From assembly GCA_025210735.1 (NCBI GenBank), contig JAOARD010000040.1, positions 91,347 through 138,618 of the forward strand: DNA of 47,272 nucleotides, in the 5' to 3' direction. This DNA comes from Bacteroidales bacterium (GTDB lineage Bacteria; Bacteroidota; Bacteroidia; Bacteroidales; UBA6680). Position 1 is the first letter of the stretch. Each line of letters begins with the position of its first letter. The notes under the pieces are model-generated. The model worked only from the letters and a program-made list of their open reading frames with translations. It was not told the origin of the DNA and did no database searches. Both the position numbers and the translations under genes were made by a program. Shown here piece by piece: positions 34,815-44,237 of this stretch.

Positions 34815-35507
34815 TTAATACTGTCTTATTTTTCCACTTCCGGCAGACTCAAATTTAATAACAGGTTTGCCGGAGTAATATATATTACCACTTCCAGCAA
34901 CACTTCCTGCAACTTTTTCTGTTGCATTTACATAGCAGTCGCCGCTACCGGCAATTGATATATCAGCAAACTTTGTAGTAATACTTTTCCCATTAAAGTT
35001 TCCGCTACCTGCAATATCTACTTCAAGATCGCCTATAGTTATATCTCCTCTGTATTTAACGCTACCGCTACCAGCTATTTCAACATCAATATCAGTCATG
35101 TCAGATTTAAACTCAATGTTTACATTACCACTACCTGCAATACTAGTTTTAAATGATTCTGTATTAATTGCATTGTCAGACTTAACACTACCGCTACCAG
35201 CAATTTCAACACTTTTTAGTTCTGGTGTGGTAATCTTAATTGTAACGTAACCTCTTATTCTGTCCCTACGTCTTTTCTTCTCAATAATTAATTCGTTACC
35301 GTCGTTCTCAACAACCATTTTTTCGATAATACTGTTATCACCCTCTACAGTAAAAGATGTACTATTTCCTTGTGTTACTATTACATTTGCCGGAAATGCA
35401 AGAGACAATTTACTAAAAGCATCAATGTTGTACGTTTTGTTATTTTGCCCGTAGCTGTTTATAACCATCAACAGAAGAGCTGCAATAAGAAAATTAAGTT
35501 TTTTCAT
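34815..35507 (-). CDS. GIN-domain (DUF2807) exported protein
   Basis: A 230-residue protein with a signal peptide (MKKLNFLIAALLLMVINSYG, cut near GQ-N). The body is a right-handed beta-helix-like 'head GIN' domain built from rungs with the core (I/V)AGSG: seven copies are visible, such as EIAGSGSVK, SIAGSGNVN, DIAGSGNFN and SIAGSGDCY. The family is widespread in Bacteroidota and thought to act at the envelope; the mechanism is unknown. It stands alone behind an ECF-type promoter, so expression may respond to envelope stress. Confidence 0.92.
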   Translation of the reverse strand: MKKLNFLIAALLLMVINSYGQNNKTYNIDAFSKLSLAFPANVIVTQGNSTSFTVEGDNSIIEKMVVENDGNELIIEKKRRRDRIRGYVTIKITTPELKSVEIAGSGSVKSDNAINTESFKTSIAGSGNVNIEFKSDMTDIDVEIAGSGSVKYRGDITIGDLEVDIAGSGNFNGKSITTKFADISIAGSGDCYVNATEKVAGSVAGSGNIYYSGKPVIKFESAGSGKIRQY

Positions 35508-35536
35508 GTTAATATATTTTTTAATTTCATACCCTA

Positions 35537-35565
35537 AAGACGAGTTTATATTTTCATATGTTGCA
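35537..35565 (-). promoter_or_regulatory. ECF sigma-factor-type promoter of the GIN-domain gene
   Basis: On the minus strand: TGCAAC (35560-35565), a 17-bp spacer and CGTCTT (35537-35542). AAC with CGTC 16-17 bp apart is the general ECF layout. The start codon is 30 bp downstream of the -10 element. No ECF sigma gene is in the window. Confidence 0.6.
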
Positions 35566-35610
35566 TATCTCGTATTAGTTTTTTAAGTTGTTATTAATCA
35601 TATTAATGAT

Positions 35611-37497
35611 ATGTCAGAAAGATTCTTTGTAAATCATACGCCGAGGTGGATTGTGTTTTTGATTGATGTGATGATTTGCTTTATTGCGATTTTTTCATCG
35701 TTTTATATAAGGTTTAATTTTAATATACCGGACAATACAGATCATAATATTACAAATGTAATATCTGTTGTAATTGCGGTAAGATTTGTATCTTTTATAA
35801 TATTTAAAACATATGCCGGACTAATAAGATATACTAGCGCAAGAGATACTGAGCGTATATTTATAGTTATTGCATCAGGTTCGTTTCTGTTATTTGTAAT
35901 AAACTGGATAACCTTTTTATATAAAGGATTGTTTTTTATGCCAAATACTGTTCTGGTTATCGACTTTTTAATATCGGTATTTGCACTTACCTTTTTCCGT
36001 TTTGTTATAAAGTGGGTATATAACTATCTTGTTAATCCTCAGATAGCTCTACAGAATGTAATTCTTTACGGAATAGATAACTTTGGACTTACAACAAAAA
36101 GAACACTTGAAACAGATACATCGTCAGATTATAAAGTATCAGCATTTATTGATCCTAATGGCAGAGATGGAGGTAAAAAGCTTGATGGCGTATCAATATA
36201 TAATCCGGATAAACTTGAATTTGTTGTTGAAAAGCATGGAATATCAAGCCTTATTATAACTGAGAGTAAGATTAACCCTGCTGTCAAAGAGCAGTTGGTT
36301 GAGAAGTGTTTAGAGCTTAAGGTACGTGTACTAACCATTCCTGATGTTAATTCATGGATTAACGGACAGCTTAGTGCAAAACAGATTAAGAGGGTTAAAA
36401 TTGAGGATCTTCTTGAGAGACCACCAATTGAACTTGATACAGAGAAGATAAAGAATGAGATATTAAATAAGGTTGTTCTTGTAACAGGTGCAGCAGGATC
36501 AATTGGTATGGAGATTGTTCGTCAGGTTACAAGATTTAATCCTAAGAAGGTTATACTTTTTGATCAGGCAGAAACACCTCTTTACGAGGTAGAACTTGAG
36601 TTGAGAGAGAAGCTTAATTTTTACGATTTTGAGATAGTTATAGGTGATATAACAAACTCTTACAGGGTTAATAAAATGTTTGAGTCATATAACCCTAATA
36701 TTGTATTCCATGCAGCGGCATATAAACACGTGCCAATGATGGAGAATAACCCAACAGAAGCAATTCTTACAAATGTATGGGGTACAAAAAATATAGCTGA
36801 TTACTCTATGCTGTTCGGAGTGTCAAAATTTGTAATGATATCAACAGATAAGGCTGTTAACCCAACCAATATTATGGGAGCCTCAAAGCGTATTGCTGAG
36901 ATATATATTCAGGCACTTAATAAAGAGAATAAAACTAAATTTATTACAACCAGATTTGGTAATGTACTTGGGTCAAATGGTTCTGTAATACCACGATTCA
37001 GACGCCAGATAGAGCAGGGTGGACCTGTAACAATTACCCATCCGGAGATTACAAGATACTTTATGACTATTCCGGAAGCTTGCCAATTGGTGTTAGAGGC
37101 AAGTGCTATGGGTAATGGAGGTGAGATATTCATATTTGATATGGGTAAATCGGTTAAGATTCTTGATATGGCTAAACGAATGATTCAGCTGTCGGGGCTT
37201 ACACTTGGTAAAGATGTTAATATAACATTTACAGGATTAAGACCTGGAGAGAAACTTTACGAAGAGCTGTTGAATGATAAAGAGAATACTATGCCAACGC
37301 ATCATCCTAAGATTATGATTGCTAAGGTAAGAGAATATGAGCTGGATATAGTTAAAGACGATATTAGAGTACTTATAGAGAACCTTCCGTATAATAACAA
37401 TTTTGTTATTGTTAAAAAGATGAAGGGAATAGTACCTGAATTTAAGAGTCAGAACTCTATCTTTGAAGAACTTGATAAATCGGTATTAAATGTGTAG
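35611..37497 (+). CDS. FlaA1/CapD-type nucleoside-diphosphate-sugar dehydratase/epimerase
   Basis: At 628 residues it has four N-terminal membrane helices (WIVFLIDVMICFIAIFSSFY and others, residues 1-130), a CoA-binding-like Rossmann domain (about 145-260) and a short-chain dehydrogenase catalytic domain. In the last, VTGAAGSIG (291-299) binds NAD(P), AAAYKHVPMMENNP follows, MISTDKAVNPTNIMG holds the modified catalytic region, and TRFGNVLGSNGSVIPRF is typical. The family 4,6-dehydrates UDP-GlcNAc-type sugars to make precursors for surface polysaccharides. It sits just beyond the glycan operon, and the thioesterase gene follows 25 nt downstream. Confidence 0.94.
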   Translation: MSERFFVNHTPRWIVFLIDVMICFIAIFSSFYIRFNFNIPDNTDHNITNVISVVIAVRFVSFIIFKTYAGLIRYTSARDTERIFIVIASGSFLLFVINWITFLYKGLFFMPNTVLVIDFLISVFALTFFRFVIKWVYNYLVNPQIALQNVILYGIDNFGLTTKRTLETDTSSDYKVSAFIDPNGRDGGKKLDGVSIYNPDKLEFVVEKHGISSLIITESKINPAVKEQLVEKCLELKVRVLTIPDVNSWINGQLSAKQIKRVKIEDLLERPPIELDTEKIKNEILNKVVLVTGAAGSIGMEIVRQVTRFNPKKVILFDQAETPLYEVELELREKLNFYDFEIVIGDITNSYRVNKMFESYNPNIVFHAAAYKHVPMMENNPTEAILTNVWGTKNIADYSMLFGVSKFVMISTDKAVNPTNIMGASKRIAEIYIQALNKENKTKFITTRFGNVLGSNGSVIPRFRRQIEQGGPVTITHPEITRYFMTIPEACQLVLEASAMGNGGEIFIFDMGKSVKILDMAKRMIQLSGLTLGKDVNITFTGLRPGEKLYEELLNDKENTMPTHHPKIMIAKVREYELDIVKDDIRVLIENLPYNNNFVIVKKMKGIVPEFKSQNSIFEELDKSVLNV

Positions 37498-37522
37498 TTG
37501 TATAATAGAGGAGGAGATTTGT

Positions 37523-37948
37523 ATGTTTAAGCATAAAACCCCGGTTCAGATAAGATTTAATGATATTGATATAATGGGGCATGTAAATAATGCCGTACAT
37601 CAATACTATTTTGATCTGGCAAGAATGAACTATTTTCTTGAGATATTTACAGAGACAACAAGTTGGCACGATGAAGCCTTAGTTGTAGCGTCAATAAAAG
37701 TGGATTATATTGTTCCGGTATTTCTTACCGACAATATTCATGTAGAGACAAGTATATATGAGATAGGAAATAAGAGTATAATGATGCGTCAGCAGGTAGT
37801 TGATGATAAAGGAGATGTTAAATCTGTATCAGAAACCAGAATGGTGGCATTTAGTAATAAAAAATCTGAATCGATACTGTTACCCGAAAGGTGGGTTAAT
37901 AAGATTGTGAACTATGAGGATGAGGTGAGTTTTAAATATCCTCAGTAG
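37523..37948 (+). CDS. Hotdog-fold acyl-CoA thioesterase (YbgC/FadM type)
   Basis: I place the start at ATG 37523 (MFKHKTPVQIRFNDIDIMGH, 141 residues), preceded by GAGGAGATTT, an unusually good Shine-Dalgarno-like stretch for this genome. The catalytic region FNDIDIMGHVNNAVHQYYFDLARM has the Asp and HVNN of 4-hydroxybenzoyl-CoA thioesterase-type enzymes. It hydrolyses acyl-CoA thioesters in the cytoplasm; the chain length is unknown. The 3' end overlaps rimM by 17 bp, with its terminator inside rimM. Confidence 0.9.
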   Translation: MFKHKTPVQIRFNDIDIMGHVNNAVHQYYFDLARMNYFLEIFTETTSWHDEALVVASIKVDYIVPVFLTDNIHVETSIYEIGNKSIMMRQQVVDDKGDVKSVSETRMVAFSNKKSESILLPERWVNKIVNYEDEVSFKYPQ

Positions 37949-38462
37949 ATATCTCAATCAAACCATCAGGAAGGGTCATTTTAATGACTCTTTTTTTGTA
38001 GTTAATCTTTTTAATAAGATCGTCGTGAGCGGGAATAAATACCTCGTCGTTTTCGTCGTTAGAAGCAACAAACAGTTTATTTCCCGGAGTGTCAATAACC
38101 CTGTCAAGAGTACCTTCCCAACCACTGGTTTTGTCAATAATTTTAAAGCCTATAAGCTCCATATTAGGATCAGTGTCGACCTCAGCTAAGTCAGATTTTC
38201 TCATTAGTATATCAGTACCAATAAATCTCTTAGCTCTATCGTTATCCTCAATATCTTCGAGCTTAACGATAATCTTTTTGTTACCCTGAGTCTCTGTCCA
38301 CTCAATAAAAAAAGGAACCAGCCCATTGTCAATGTTAAAAAAGACAAGTTCCGGTTCCTTAATATCTTTTGAAGAGATATCCAGAAGTTTTATAATACAA
38401 GCACCTTCGTTTCCGTATGTGTCAGTAATTCTTCCGGCAATAATTGTTCTCTCTTCCTGCAT
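37932..38462 (-). CDS. rimM: Ribosome maturation factor RimM
   Basis: A 176-residue protein of the RimM family: N-terminal beta-barrel (AGRITDTYGNEGACIIKLLD), then PRC-barrel domain (LIGFKIIDKTSGWEGTLDRV, GNKLFVASNDENDEVFIPAHDDLI). It binds S19 and helps mature the 30S head. It lies 12 bp downstream of rpsP in the same operon, as in many bacteria. The last 17 bp overlap the thioesterase gene on the other strand. Confidence 0.93.
   Translation of the reverse strand: MQEERTIIAGRITDTYGNEGACIIKLLDISSKDIKEPELVFFNIDNGLVPFFIEWTETQGNKKIIVKLEDIEDNDRAKRFIGTDILMRKSDLAEVDTDPNMELIGFKIIDKTSGWEGTLDRVIDTPGNKLFVASNDENDEVFIPAHDDLIKKINYKKRVIKMTLPDGLIEISTEDI
37972..37997 (+). terminator. Rightward terminator inside rimM
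   Basis: AGGGTCAT (37972-37979) pairs with ATGACTCT (37984-37991), one G-U pair, followed by T's to 37997. It lies 24 bp past the thioesterase stop and within the rimM coding region. Confidence 0.65.
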
Positions 38463-38474
38463 AAAATATAATAA

Positions 38475-39008
38475 TTATGCTTCAGTTTCGTTATTCTCAG
38501 CCTCTGCTGCTGGCTCCTCTGCATTTGCAGCTTCTGCTTCAGCGTTAGCATCAGCAATTCTCTTAGCGATAGCTTCTTTACGAGCTTCGTTAATCTTAGA
38601 CTCAGCCTCAAGTCTCTGTGCCTTATCAGCTTCTTTTGCTTTGTTAAGACCATCAATTTTAGCCTCAATACGAGCAGTTTTCTCAGCAGACCACTTCTCA
38701 TATCTCTTCTCTGCTTCAGCCTCGTCAAAAGCTCCTTTTCTAACACCATCAAGAAGGTGTTTCTTCATCATAACTCCTTCGTTTGAAAGAATTGCACGTG
38801 CTGTATCAGTTGGTTGTGCACCTACCTGAATCCAGTTTAATGCTTTTTCAAAGTCTAGCTCAATTGTAGCAGGATTTGTGTTAGGATTATATGAACCAAT
38901 ACGCTCAATATACTTACCATCACGTGGTGCTCTGCTATCTGCTACTACAACATGATAAAAAGGTCTACCTTTACGACCATGTCTTGCTAATCTGATTTTT
39001 GTTGCCAT
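38475..39008 (-). CDS. rpsP: 30S ribosomal protein S16 with long C-terminal extension
   Basis: The first 80 residues are canonical S16: [40 protein letters not shown] and the following core. The remaining ~95 residues form an Ala/Glu/Lys-rich helical tail ([20 protein letters not shown], ending [10 protein letters not shown]) that E. coli S16 (82 residues) lacks; extended S16 proteins are usual in Bacteroidota. The tail is acidic at its very end. It heads the rpsP-rimM operon with a consensus promoter. Confidence 0.97.
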   Translation of the reverse strand: MATKIRLARHGRKGRPFYHVVVADSRAPRDGKYIERIGSYNPNTNPATIELDFEKALNWIQVGAQPTDTARAILSNEGVMMKKHLLDGVRKGAFDEAEAEKRYEKWSAEKTARIEAKIDGLNKAKEADKAQRLEAESKINEARKEAIAKRIADANAEAEAANAEEPAAEAENNETEA

Positions 39009-39061
39009 TTTCTAATGCATTTAAAAATTTTACCTAACTTTTTTCTAACTCGTAGAAGCCG

Positions 39062-39092
39062 CAAAGATACACTAATATTTTTGCAATACAAA
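39062..39092 (-). promoter_or_regulatory. Promoter of rpsP-rimM
   Basis: On the minus strand: TTTG (39089-39092), a 19-bp spacer and TATCTTTG (39062-39069), an exact full-consensus match 53 bp before the rpsP start codon. Confidence 0.9.
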
Positions 39093-39183
39093 TATTTATG
39101 ATTTCTAAATGCTTTAATCTACAGCGTTTTATAAATTGTATTAGCTCCTTTAATACTTTTAAGCTATTTTTACGCCTCTTATA

Positions 39184-39207
39184 GCATCTGTTTTTTGATA
39201 CAGATGC
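39184..39207. repeat. Hairpin upstream of dnaE
   Basis: GCATCTGT (39184-39191) pairs with ACAGATGC (39200-39207), with an 8-nt loop. It could be a regulatory site or an RNA hairpin in the gap between divergent rpsP and dnaE. Confidence 0.4.
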
Positions 39208-39271
39208 CTAATTTAGCAGTTTATCTTTAATGGTTGATTACAGACCAAACAATAAATAGTAAAACCACAAT

Positions 39272-42200
39272 ATGTATTTAATATTCGATACCGAAACCAC
39301 CGGATTACCAAAGAATTATAATGCTCCTGTATCCGATTCTGACAACTGGCCCAGATTGGTGCAATTGGCATGGCAGATACACGATGAGAAGGGAGATTTG
39401 GTTGAGGTTAAGAACTATATAGTAAAACCAGATGGCTTTGAGATTCCGTATGGTTCTGAGAAGATACACGGAATATCAACTGACCGAGCTCTAAAAACAG
39501 GTCTGGAACTGGATTTTGTTCTTAAAGAGTTTAACGATGCTCTGTCAAAATCTAAATTTGTAGTAGGACATAATATCACATTTGATATTAACATTATGGG
39601 TGCAGAATTCTTCAGAAGAGACACCGATTCTGTTGTTACTACAATACCATATATCGATACTAAAAATGAATCAACAGATTACTGCCAGTTGCCGGGAGGT
39701 AGAGGTGGTAAATTTAAGTGGCCTAATCTTACAGAGCTGCATAATAAGTTATTTGGCGAATCGTTTGCTGAGGCGCATAATGCATCGGCCGATGTGGAGG
39801 CTACAGCAAGATGTTTTCTTGAACTGGTACGTATTGGAGTAATTACAGGACAGAGACTTGGTGTTACCCCTGATGTTACAGAGGCATTTAAACAGAATAA
39901 TCCATCAACAATACAGCTGCTGGGGCTAAATATACAACCATACAATCCAAACGATTTGGACGGTGATGATGTTGAAGAAGCAGAGGTTATAGATGATAAT
40001 GTTGATGTAGGAGAAAAGGCTGACCTTACTGATGTAAATTACACTCACCTGCATGTGCATACTCAGTTCTCTATATTAGATGGTGCAGCGGCAATACCTG
40101 ATCTTATTAATAAGGCAAAAAATGATGGTATGCCTGCCATAGCAATTACCGACCATGGTAATATGTTTGGTGTAAAGACATTTCATAAACTTGCAACAAA
40201 AGCAGGAATAAAACCTATTCTTGGTTGCGAGGCATATGTTGCCCGCAGATCAATGGATCAGAAAAAAGATAAGGTAGATGCAGGAGGATATCACCTTATA
40301 TTGTTAGCAAAAAATAGCACAGGTTACAAAAACCTGATATATATGATATCAAAAGCGTGGCTTGACGGTCAGTACTACAAACCACGTATTGATAAAGAGC
40401 TATTGCGCGAAAGAAAAGAGGGAATTATTGTATTGTCGGCATGTCTGGGTGGAGAGATACCACAAAAGATAATGAACGTGGGGCTTGACAAAGCCGATGA
40501 GGCAGTTCAGGAGTTCAAAGAGATGTTTGGCGATGACTTTTATCTTGAGATGCAACGACATAAGTCCGGCAGACCGGAGATGGACAAGAAGGTATATGAC
40601 GATCAGGTATTTGTTAACAGACATCTGGTTGATCTGGCGCGCAAACACAATGTGAAACTGATTGCAACAAACGACGTACACTTTGTAAACAGCGAAGATG
40701 CCGGTGCACATGACCGTATGATATGCCTTAGTACAGGACGAGATCTGGACGATCCGAACAGAATGCGATATACAGAGCAGGAGTGGCTTAAATCGCAGGC
40801 TGAGATGAAAGCAATATTTGCAGATCTGCCAGAAGCAATAGTAAATACCAATGAAATTGTAGATAAGGTAGAGGAGTACAAGCTGGATACAGATCCTATT
40901 ATGCCAGACTTCCATCTGCCAGAAGGATTTGAAACAGAAGATGACTATCTGAGACACCTTGTATATGAGGGGGCTCATATGCGTTGGGGCGAGGAGCTAT
41001 CTGATGAACATACAGAGCGTCTTGATTTTGAGCTTGAAACAATTAAGAAGATGGGATTCCCGGGTTACTTCCTTATTGTTTGGGACTTTATTAAGGCAGG
41101 TAGAGAGATGGGCGTATCGGTAGGGCCGGGACGTGGATCGGCAGCAGGATCGGCTGTAGCGTACTGTCTGCGTATTACTGAGATTGACCCTGTAAAATAC
41201 AAACTCCTGTTTGAGCGTTTCCTTAACCCGGATCGTATCTCGATGCCCGATATCGATATCGACTTTGATGATGATGGTAGAGGACGTGTACTGGAATGGG
41301 TTGTAAACAAATACGGAGAGACACGTGTTGCGCATATTATCACATTTGGTACAATGGCAGCCAAGTCATCTATCAGAGATGTTGCAAGGGTACAGAAGTT
41401 ACCACTTCCTGAATCTGACAGATTGGCAAAGATGGTACCAGATAAACCCGGAACATCGCTTAAGGATGCCTTTGCAGAGGTTACTGAATTTAAACAGGAG
41501 AGAGATTCAGGAACACCAGAGGTAAGATCGGTACTTAAATATGCAGAGACACTTGAAGGAACTGTTCGTAATACAGGTACACACGCCTGTGGGGTAATAA
41601 TTGGTAAAGACGATCTTGAGAACTATGTGCCAATTAGTACCGCAAAAGATTCGGAGCTTACATACGTAACGCAGTACGACGGAAAACACGTTGAGGATGT
41701 TGGACTGCTTAAAATGGATTTTCTGGGGTTAAAGACCCTCTCTATTATAAAAGACGCCGTTGAGAACGTAAAGTTATCAAAGGATATAGATATTGATATA
41801 GACAATATTCCACTTGACGATAAAGAGACATATGAACTGTACAGTAGAGGAGAGACAACCGGACTGTTTCAGTTTGAATCGGATGGAATGAAGAAATATC
41901 TGAAAGAGCTGAAACCTACAGTTTTTGAAGATCTTATTGCTATGAATGCTCTGTATCGTCCGGGTCCAATGGAGTATATACCACAGTTTATTAAACGTAA
42001 ACATGGTATTGAGCCTATTGAATATGATCTTCCGGTAATGGAGGATGATCTGAAAGAGACATACGGTATTACAGTGTATCAGGAGCAAGTCATGCTCTTG
42101 TCTCGTAAGATGGCTGGTTTTACCCGTGGTCAGTCAGACTCATTGCGTAAGGCAATGGGTAAGAAGCTGATTGATATGATGAACGACCTTAAGGTTAAGT

Positions 42201-43558
42201 TTGTTGAAGGGTGTAAAGAAAACGGACTTGATGAGAAGAAGGTACTGAAAGTATGGGGAGACTGGGAGGCTTTTGCAAAGTATGCATTTAACAAATCGCA
42301 TGCTACCTGTTACTCATATGTATCGTACCAGACGGCATATCTTAAAGCACACTATCCGGGAGAATTTATGGCTGCGGTACTTACCCGCAACATGAATGAT
42401 ATAAAGAAGGTTGCCTTCTTTATGGATGAGTGTAAACGTATGAACCTTGGTGTATTAGGGCCAAGTGTTAATGAATCGTATCTACGCTTTACCGTGAATA
42501 AAGATGGTGATATCCGATTTGGAATGGAGGCGATTAAAGGCGTTGGAGAATCAGCTGTTGAGGCAATTATCAAGGAGCGTAATGAGAATGGTCCGTTTGC
42601 GAGCATCTACGACTTTGTTGAGAGAGTAAGCCTTTCGGCAGTAAATAAGAAGAATATGGAAGCCCTTGCATATGCAGGAGCATTTGACTGTTTTGAGAGT
42701 ATTAAACGTGATCAGTTCTTCTCGCCTGATGCAAAAGGAGTATCGTTTATAGAGAACCTTAGTAAGTACGGAAACCGTATACAGAGTGAGAGAATGAACT
42801 CACAGCAGAGTCTTTTTGGAGGTATCGATTCAGGATTTGAGATTGCTAAACCACAACCAACTGATACTCATCAATGGTCTAAACTTGAGAAACTTAACTA
42901 CGAGAAGCAATACACTGGTTTTTATCACTCTGCACACCCTCTTGATGATTTTAAACTGGAGATTGATAACTTCTGTAATGTTACACTTACAGACATAAAG
43001 AGTCCGCTGGAACTGTACAACAAAGATGTTTGTCTGGCAGCAATGGTAACAGCAACGCGTAACGGATATACAAAGAATGGTAAGCCTTTTGGTATTCTCA
43101 CAATTGAAGATTATACCGATTCGTATGAGATGCCGCTGTTTGGTAAAGATTATGAGGAGTACAGAAAGTATCTTTATGAGGGATACATTCTTATGATAAG
43201 AGGAACCATTAAAGAGCGTTGGGGCGGTTATGGCAGAGAGAATGAACCAAAAAAGGAGATAGACCCTAGTAATCTTACACTTAAGATTAAAACAATGGGG
43301 CTAATTAATAATGCCCGCGAAGAACTTTTAAAGAACATAACTGTTACTATGTCAGTGCATGATATTACAGATAGTTTAATTGAAGAGTTTTGTAATATTA
43401 CAGATACCTTTCCCGGAAAGGTAAACCTGAATGTAACAATTGTTGATCCTGAGAAAAAGTTCTCAGTAGATATGTTTAGCAGAACAAAGCGGATAGAGCT
43501 TACTAACGAGTTTGTTGATTTTCTTGAGGGAGCAGGAATAAAATATAAGGTAAGTTAA
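39272..43558 (+). CDS. dnaE: DNA polymerase III alpha subunit fused to an N-terminal proofreading exonuclease
   Basis: A 1428-residue replicase. Residues 1-190 are a DEDDh exonuclease of DnaQ type: Asp6 and Glu8 (FDTETTG), Asp105 (GHNITFDIN), His169 and Asp174 (HNASAD). A linker of about 65 residues follows, then the PHP domain (THLHVHTQFSILDGAA, AITDHGNMFG), the palm with PDIDIDFDDDGRG for catalytic aspartates, KSHATCYSYVSYQTAYLKAHYPGEF in the fingers, and a C-terminal OB fold. E. coli keeps epsilon separate (dnaQ). Here both activities share one chain, giving a fixed 1:1 ratio. The gene diverges from rpsP; the trxA start codon is 101 bp downstream. Confidence 0.97.
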   Translation: MYLIFDTETTGLPKNYNAPVSDSDNWPRLVQLAWQIHDEKGDLVEVKNYIVKPDGFEIPYGSEKIHGISTDRALKTGLELDFVLKEFNDALSKSKFVVGHNITFDINIMGAEFFRRDTDSVVTTIPYIDTKNESTDYCQLPGGRGGKFKWPNLTELHNKLFGESFAEAHNASADVEATARCFLELVRIGVITGQRLGVTPDVTEAFKQNNPSTIQLLGLNIQPYNPNDLDGDDVEEAEVIDDNVDVGEKADLTDVNYTHLHVHTQFSILDGAAAIPDLINKAKNDGMPAIAITDHGNMFGVKTFHKLATKAGIKPILGCEAYVARRSMDQKKDKVDAGGYHLILLAKNSTGYKNLIYMISKAWLDGQYYKPRIDKELLRERKEGIIVLSACLGGEIPQKIMNVGLDKADEAVQEFKEMFGDDFYLEMQRHKSGRPEMDKKVYDDQVFVNRHLVDLARKHNVKLIATNDVHFVNSEDAGAHDRMICLSTGRDLDDPNRMRYTEQEWLKSQAEMKAIFADLPEAIVNTNEIVDKVEEYKLDTDPIMPDFHLPEGFETEDDYLRHLVYEGAHMRWGEELSDEHTERLDFELETIKKMGFPGYFLIVWDFIKAGREMGVSVGPGRGSAAGSAVAYCLRITEIDPVKYKLLFERFLNPDRISMPDIDIDFDDDGRGRVLEWVVNKYGETRVAHIITFGTMAAKSSIRDVARVQKLPLPESDRLAKMVPDKPGTSLKDAFAEVTEFKQERDSGTPEVRSVLKYAETLEGTVRNTGTHACGVIIGKDDLENYVPISTAKDSELTYVTQYDGKHVEDVGLLKMDFLGLKTLSIIKDAVENVKLSKDIDIDIDNIPLDDKETYELYSRGETTGLFQFESDGMKKYLKELKPTVFEDLIAMNALYRPGPMEYIPQFIKRKHGIEPIEYDLPVMEDDLKETYGITVYQEQVMLLSRKMAGFTRGQSDSLRKAMGKKLIDMMNDLKVKFVEGCKENGLDEKKVLKVWGDWEAFAKYAFNKSHATCYSYVSYQTAYLKAHYPGEFMAAVLTRNMNDIKKVAFFMDECKRMNLGVLGPSVNESYLRFTVNKDGDIRFGMEAIKGVGESAVEAIIKERNENGPFASIYDFVERVSLSAVNKKNMEALAYAGAFDCFESIKRDQFFSPDAKGVSFIENLSKYGNRIQSERMNSQQSLFGGIDSGFEIAKPQPTDTHQWSKLEKLNYEKQYTGFYHSAHPLDDFKLEIDNFCNVTLTDIKSPLELYNKDVCLAAMVTATRNGYTKNGKPFGILTIEDYTDSYEMPLFGKDYEEYRKYLYEGYILMIRGTIKERWGGYGRENEPKKEIDPSNLTLKIKTMGLINNAREELLKNITVTMSVHDITDSLIEEFCNITDTFPGKVNLNVTIVDPEKKFSVDMFSRTKRIELTNEFVDFLEGAGIKYKVS

Positions 43559-43595
43559 TGATACATAAATAATATAGCGGTTTGCAAGTTTTTTT

Positions 43596-43603
43596 TAACT
43601 TTG
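43596..43603 (+). promoter_or_regulatory. -7 box of trxA
   Basis: TAACTTTG matches exactly, 55 bp before the start codon. The only upstream TTTG (43581-43584) is too close. Confidence 0.55.
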
Positions 43604-43658
43604 GTGTCGCAAATTATCTAGAAAAGTAAATATGTTTAATTAAATAAAGAAAAAAGTT

Positions 43659-43976
43659 ATGGCAATAGAGATTACAGATGCGAATTTTGAGGAGGTTGTA
43701 TTAAAGTCAGATAAGCCGGTATTGGTTGATTTTTGGGCAACTTGGTGTGGACCTTGTAGAATGGTTGGACCTATCGTTGATGAACTTCATACTGAGTATG
43801 AAGGAAAAGCTGTTGTTGGTAAGGTAGATGTTGATAGCAACCCTGGTATTTCAGCTAAATATGGAATCAGAAACATTCCTACAGTTCTTTTCATTAAGAA
43901 TGGTGAGGTTGTTGATAAGCAGGTTGGAGCAGCTCCTAAGAAGACTTATGCAGAGAAGATTGATGCGTTACTATAA
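43659..43976 (+). CDS. trxA: Thioredoxin
   Basis: A 105-residue thioredoxin with active site WCGPC (Cys30, Cys33), the conserved DFWATWCGPCR, the buried Asp region and cis-Pro loop GIRNIPTVLFIKNGE. It reduces protein disulfides in the cytoplasm. There is no signal peptide. It is monocistronic, with its own -7 box and a strong terminator. Confidence 0.97.
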   Translation: MAIEITDANFEEVVLKSDKPVLVDFWATWCGPCRMVGPIVDELHTEYEGKAVVGKVDVDSNPGISAKYGIRNIPTVLFIKNGEVVDKQVGAAPKKTYAEKIDALL

Positions 43977-43997
43977 TTCATTCTTAATATATTAAAC

Positions 43998-44028
43998 AAA
44001 AAGGTGTGCGTTTGTACACCTTTTTTTT
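43998..44028 (+). terminator. Intrinsic terminator after trxA
   Basis: AAAAAGGTGT (43998-44007) pairs with ACACCTTTTT, with an 8-nt loop, ending in a run of T's. Confidence 0.9.
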
Positions 44029-44237
44029 GCTTTTAACCCTACAGCAAGTATCAAACTATTTACTTTTTGTATCCTTTATAATTCTCTTGTTTACACACAA
44101 TATTATCCTGAAAAACCCTTATAAACAGACCAGTAATATGTTGTTTCGGTGTATAGTATTCAAAACACCATAATAAGTATACAGTTATAGTTTTATATCA
44201 TCCCATTTTTGTATAGTAACATTTTAATAAACTAGAT

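Noticed and set aside
38326..38829. Long Ser/Ala-rich rightward ORF opposite rpsP/rimM
   Set aside because: It is the mirror of the Ala/Glu/Lys-rich S16 tail; codon bias of rpsP on the minus strand forces an open frame on the other. No family features.
40400..42088. Several leftward ORFs of 60-190 codons inside dnaE
   Set aside because: They lie wholly within the conserved polymerase gene and have no recognisable motifs; antisense shadows.
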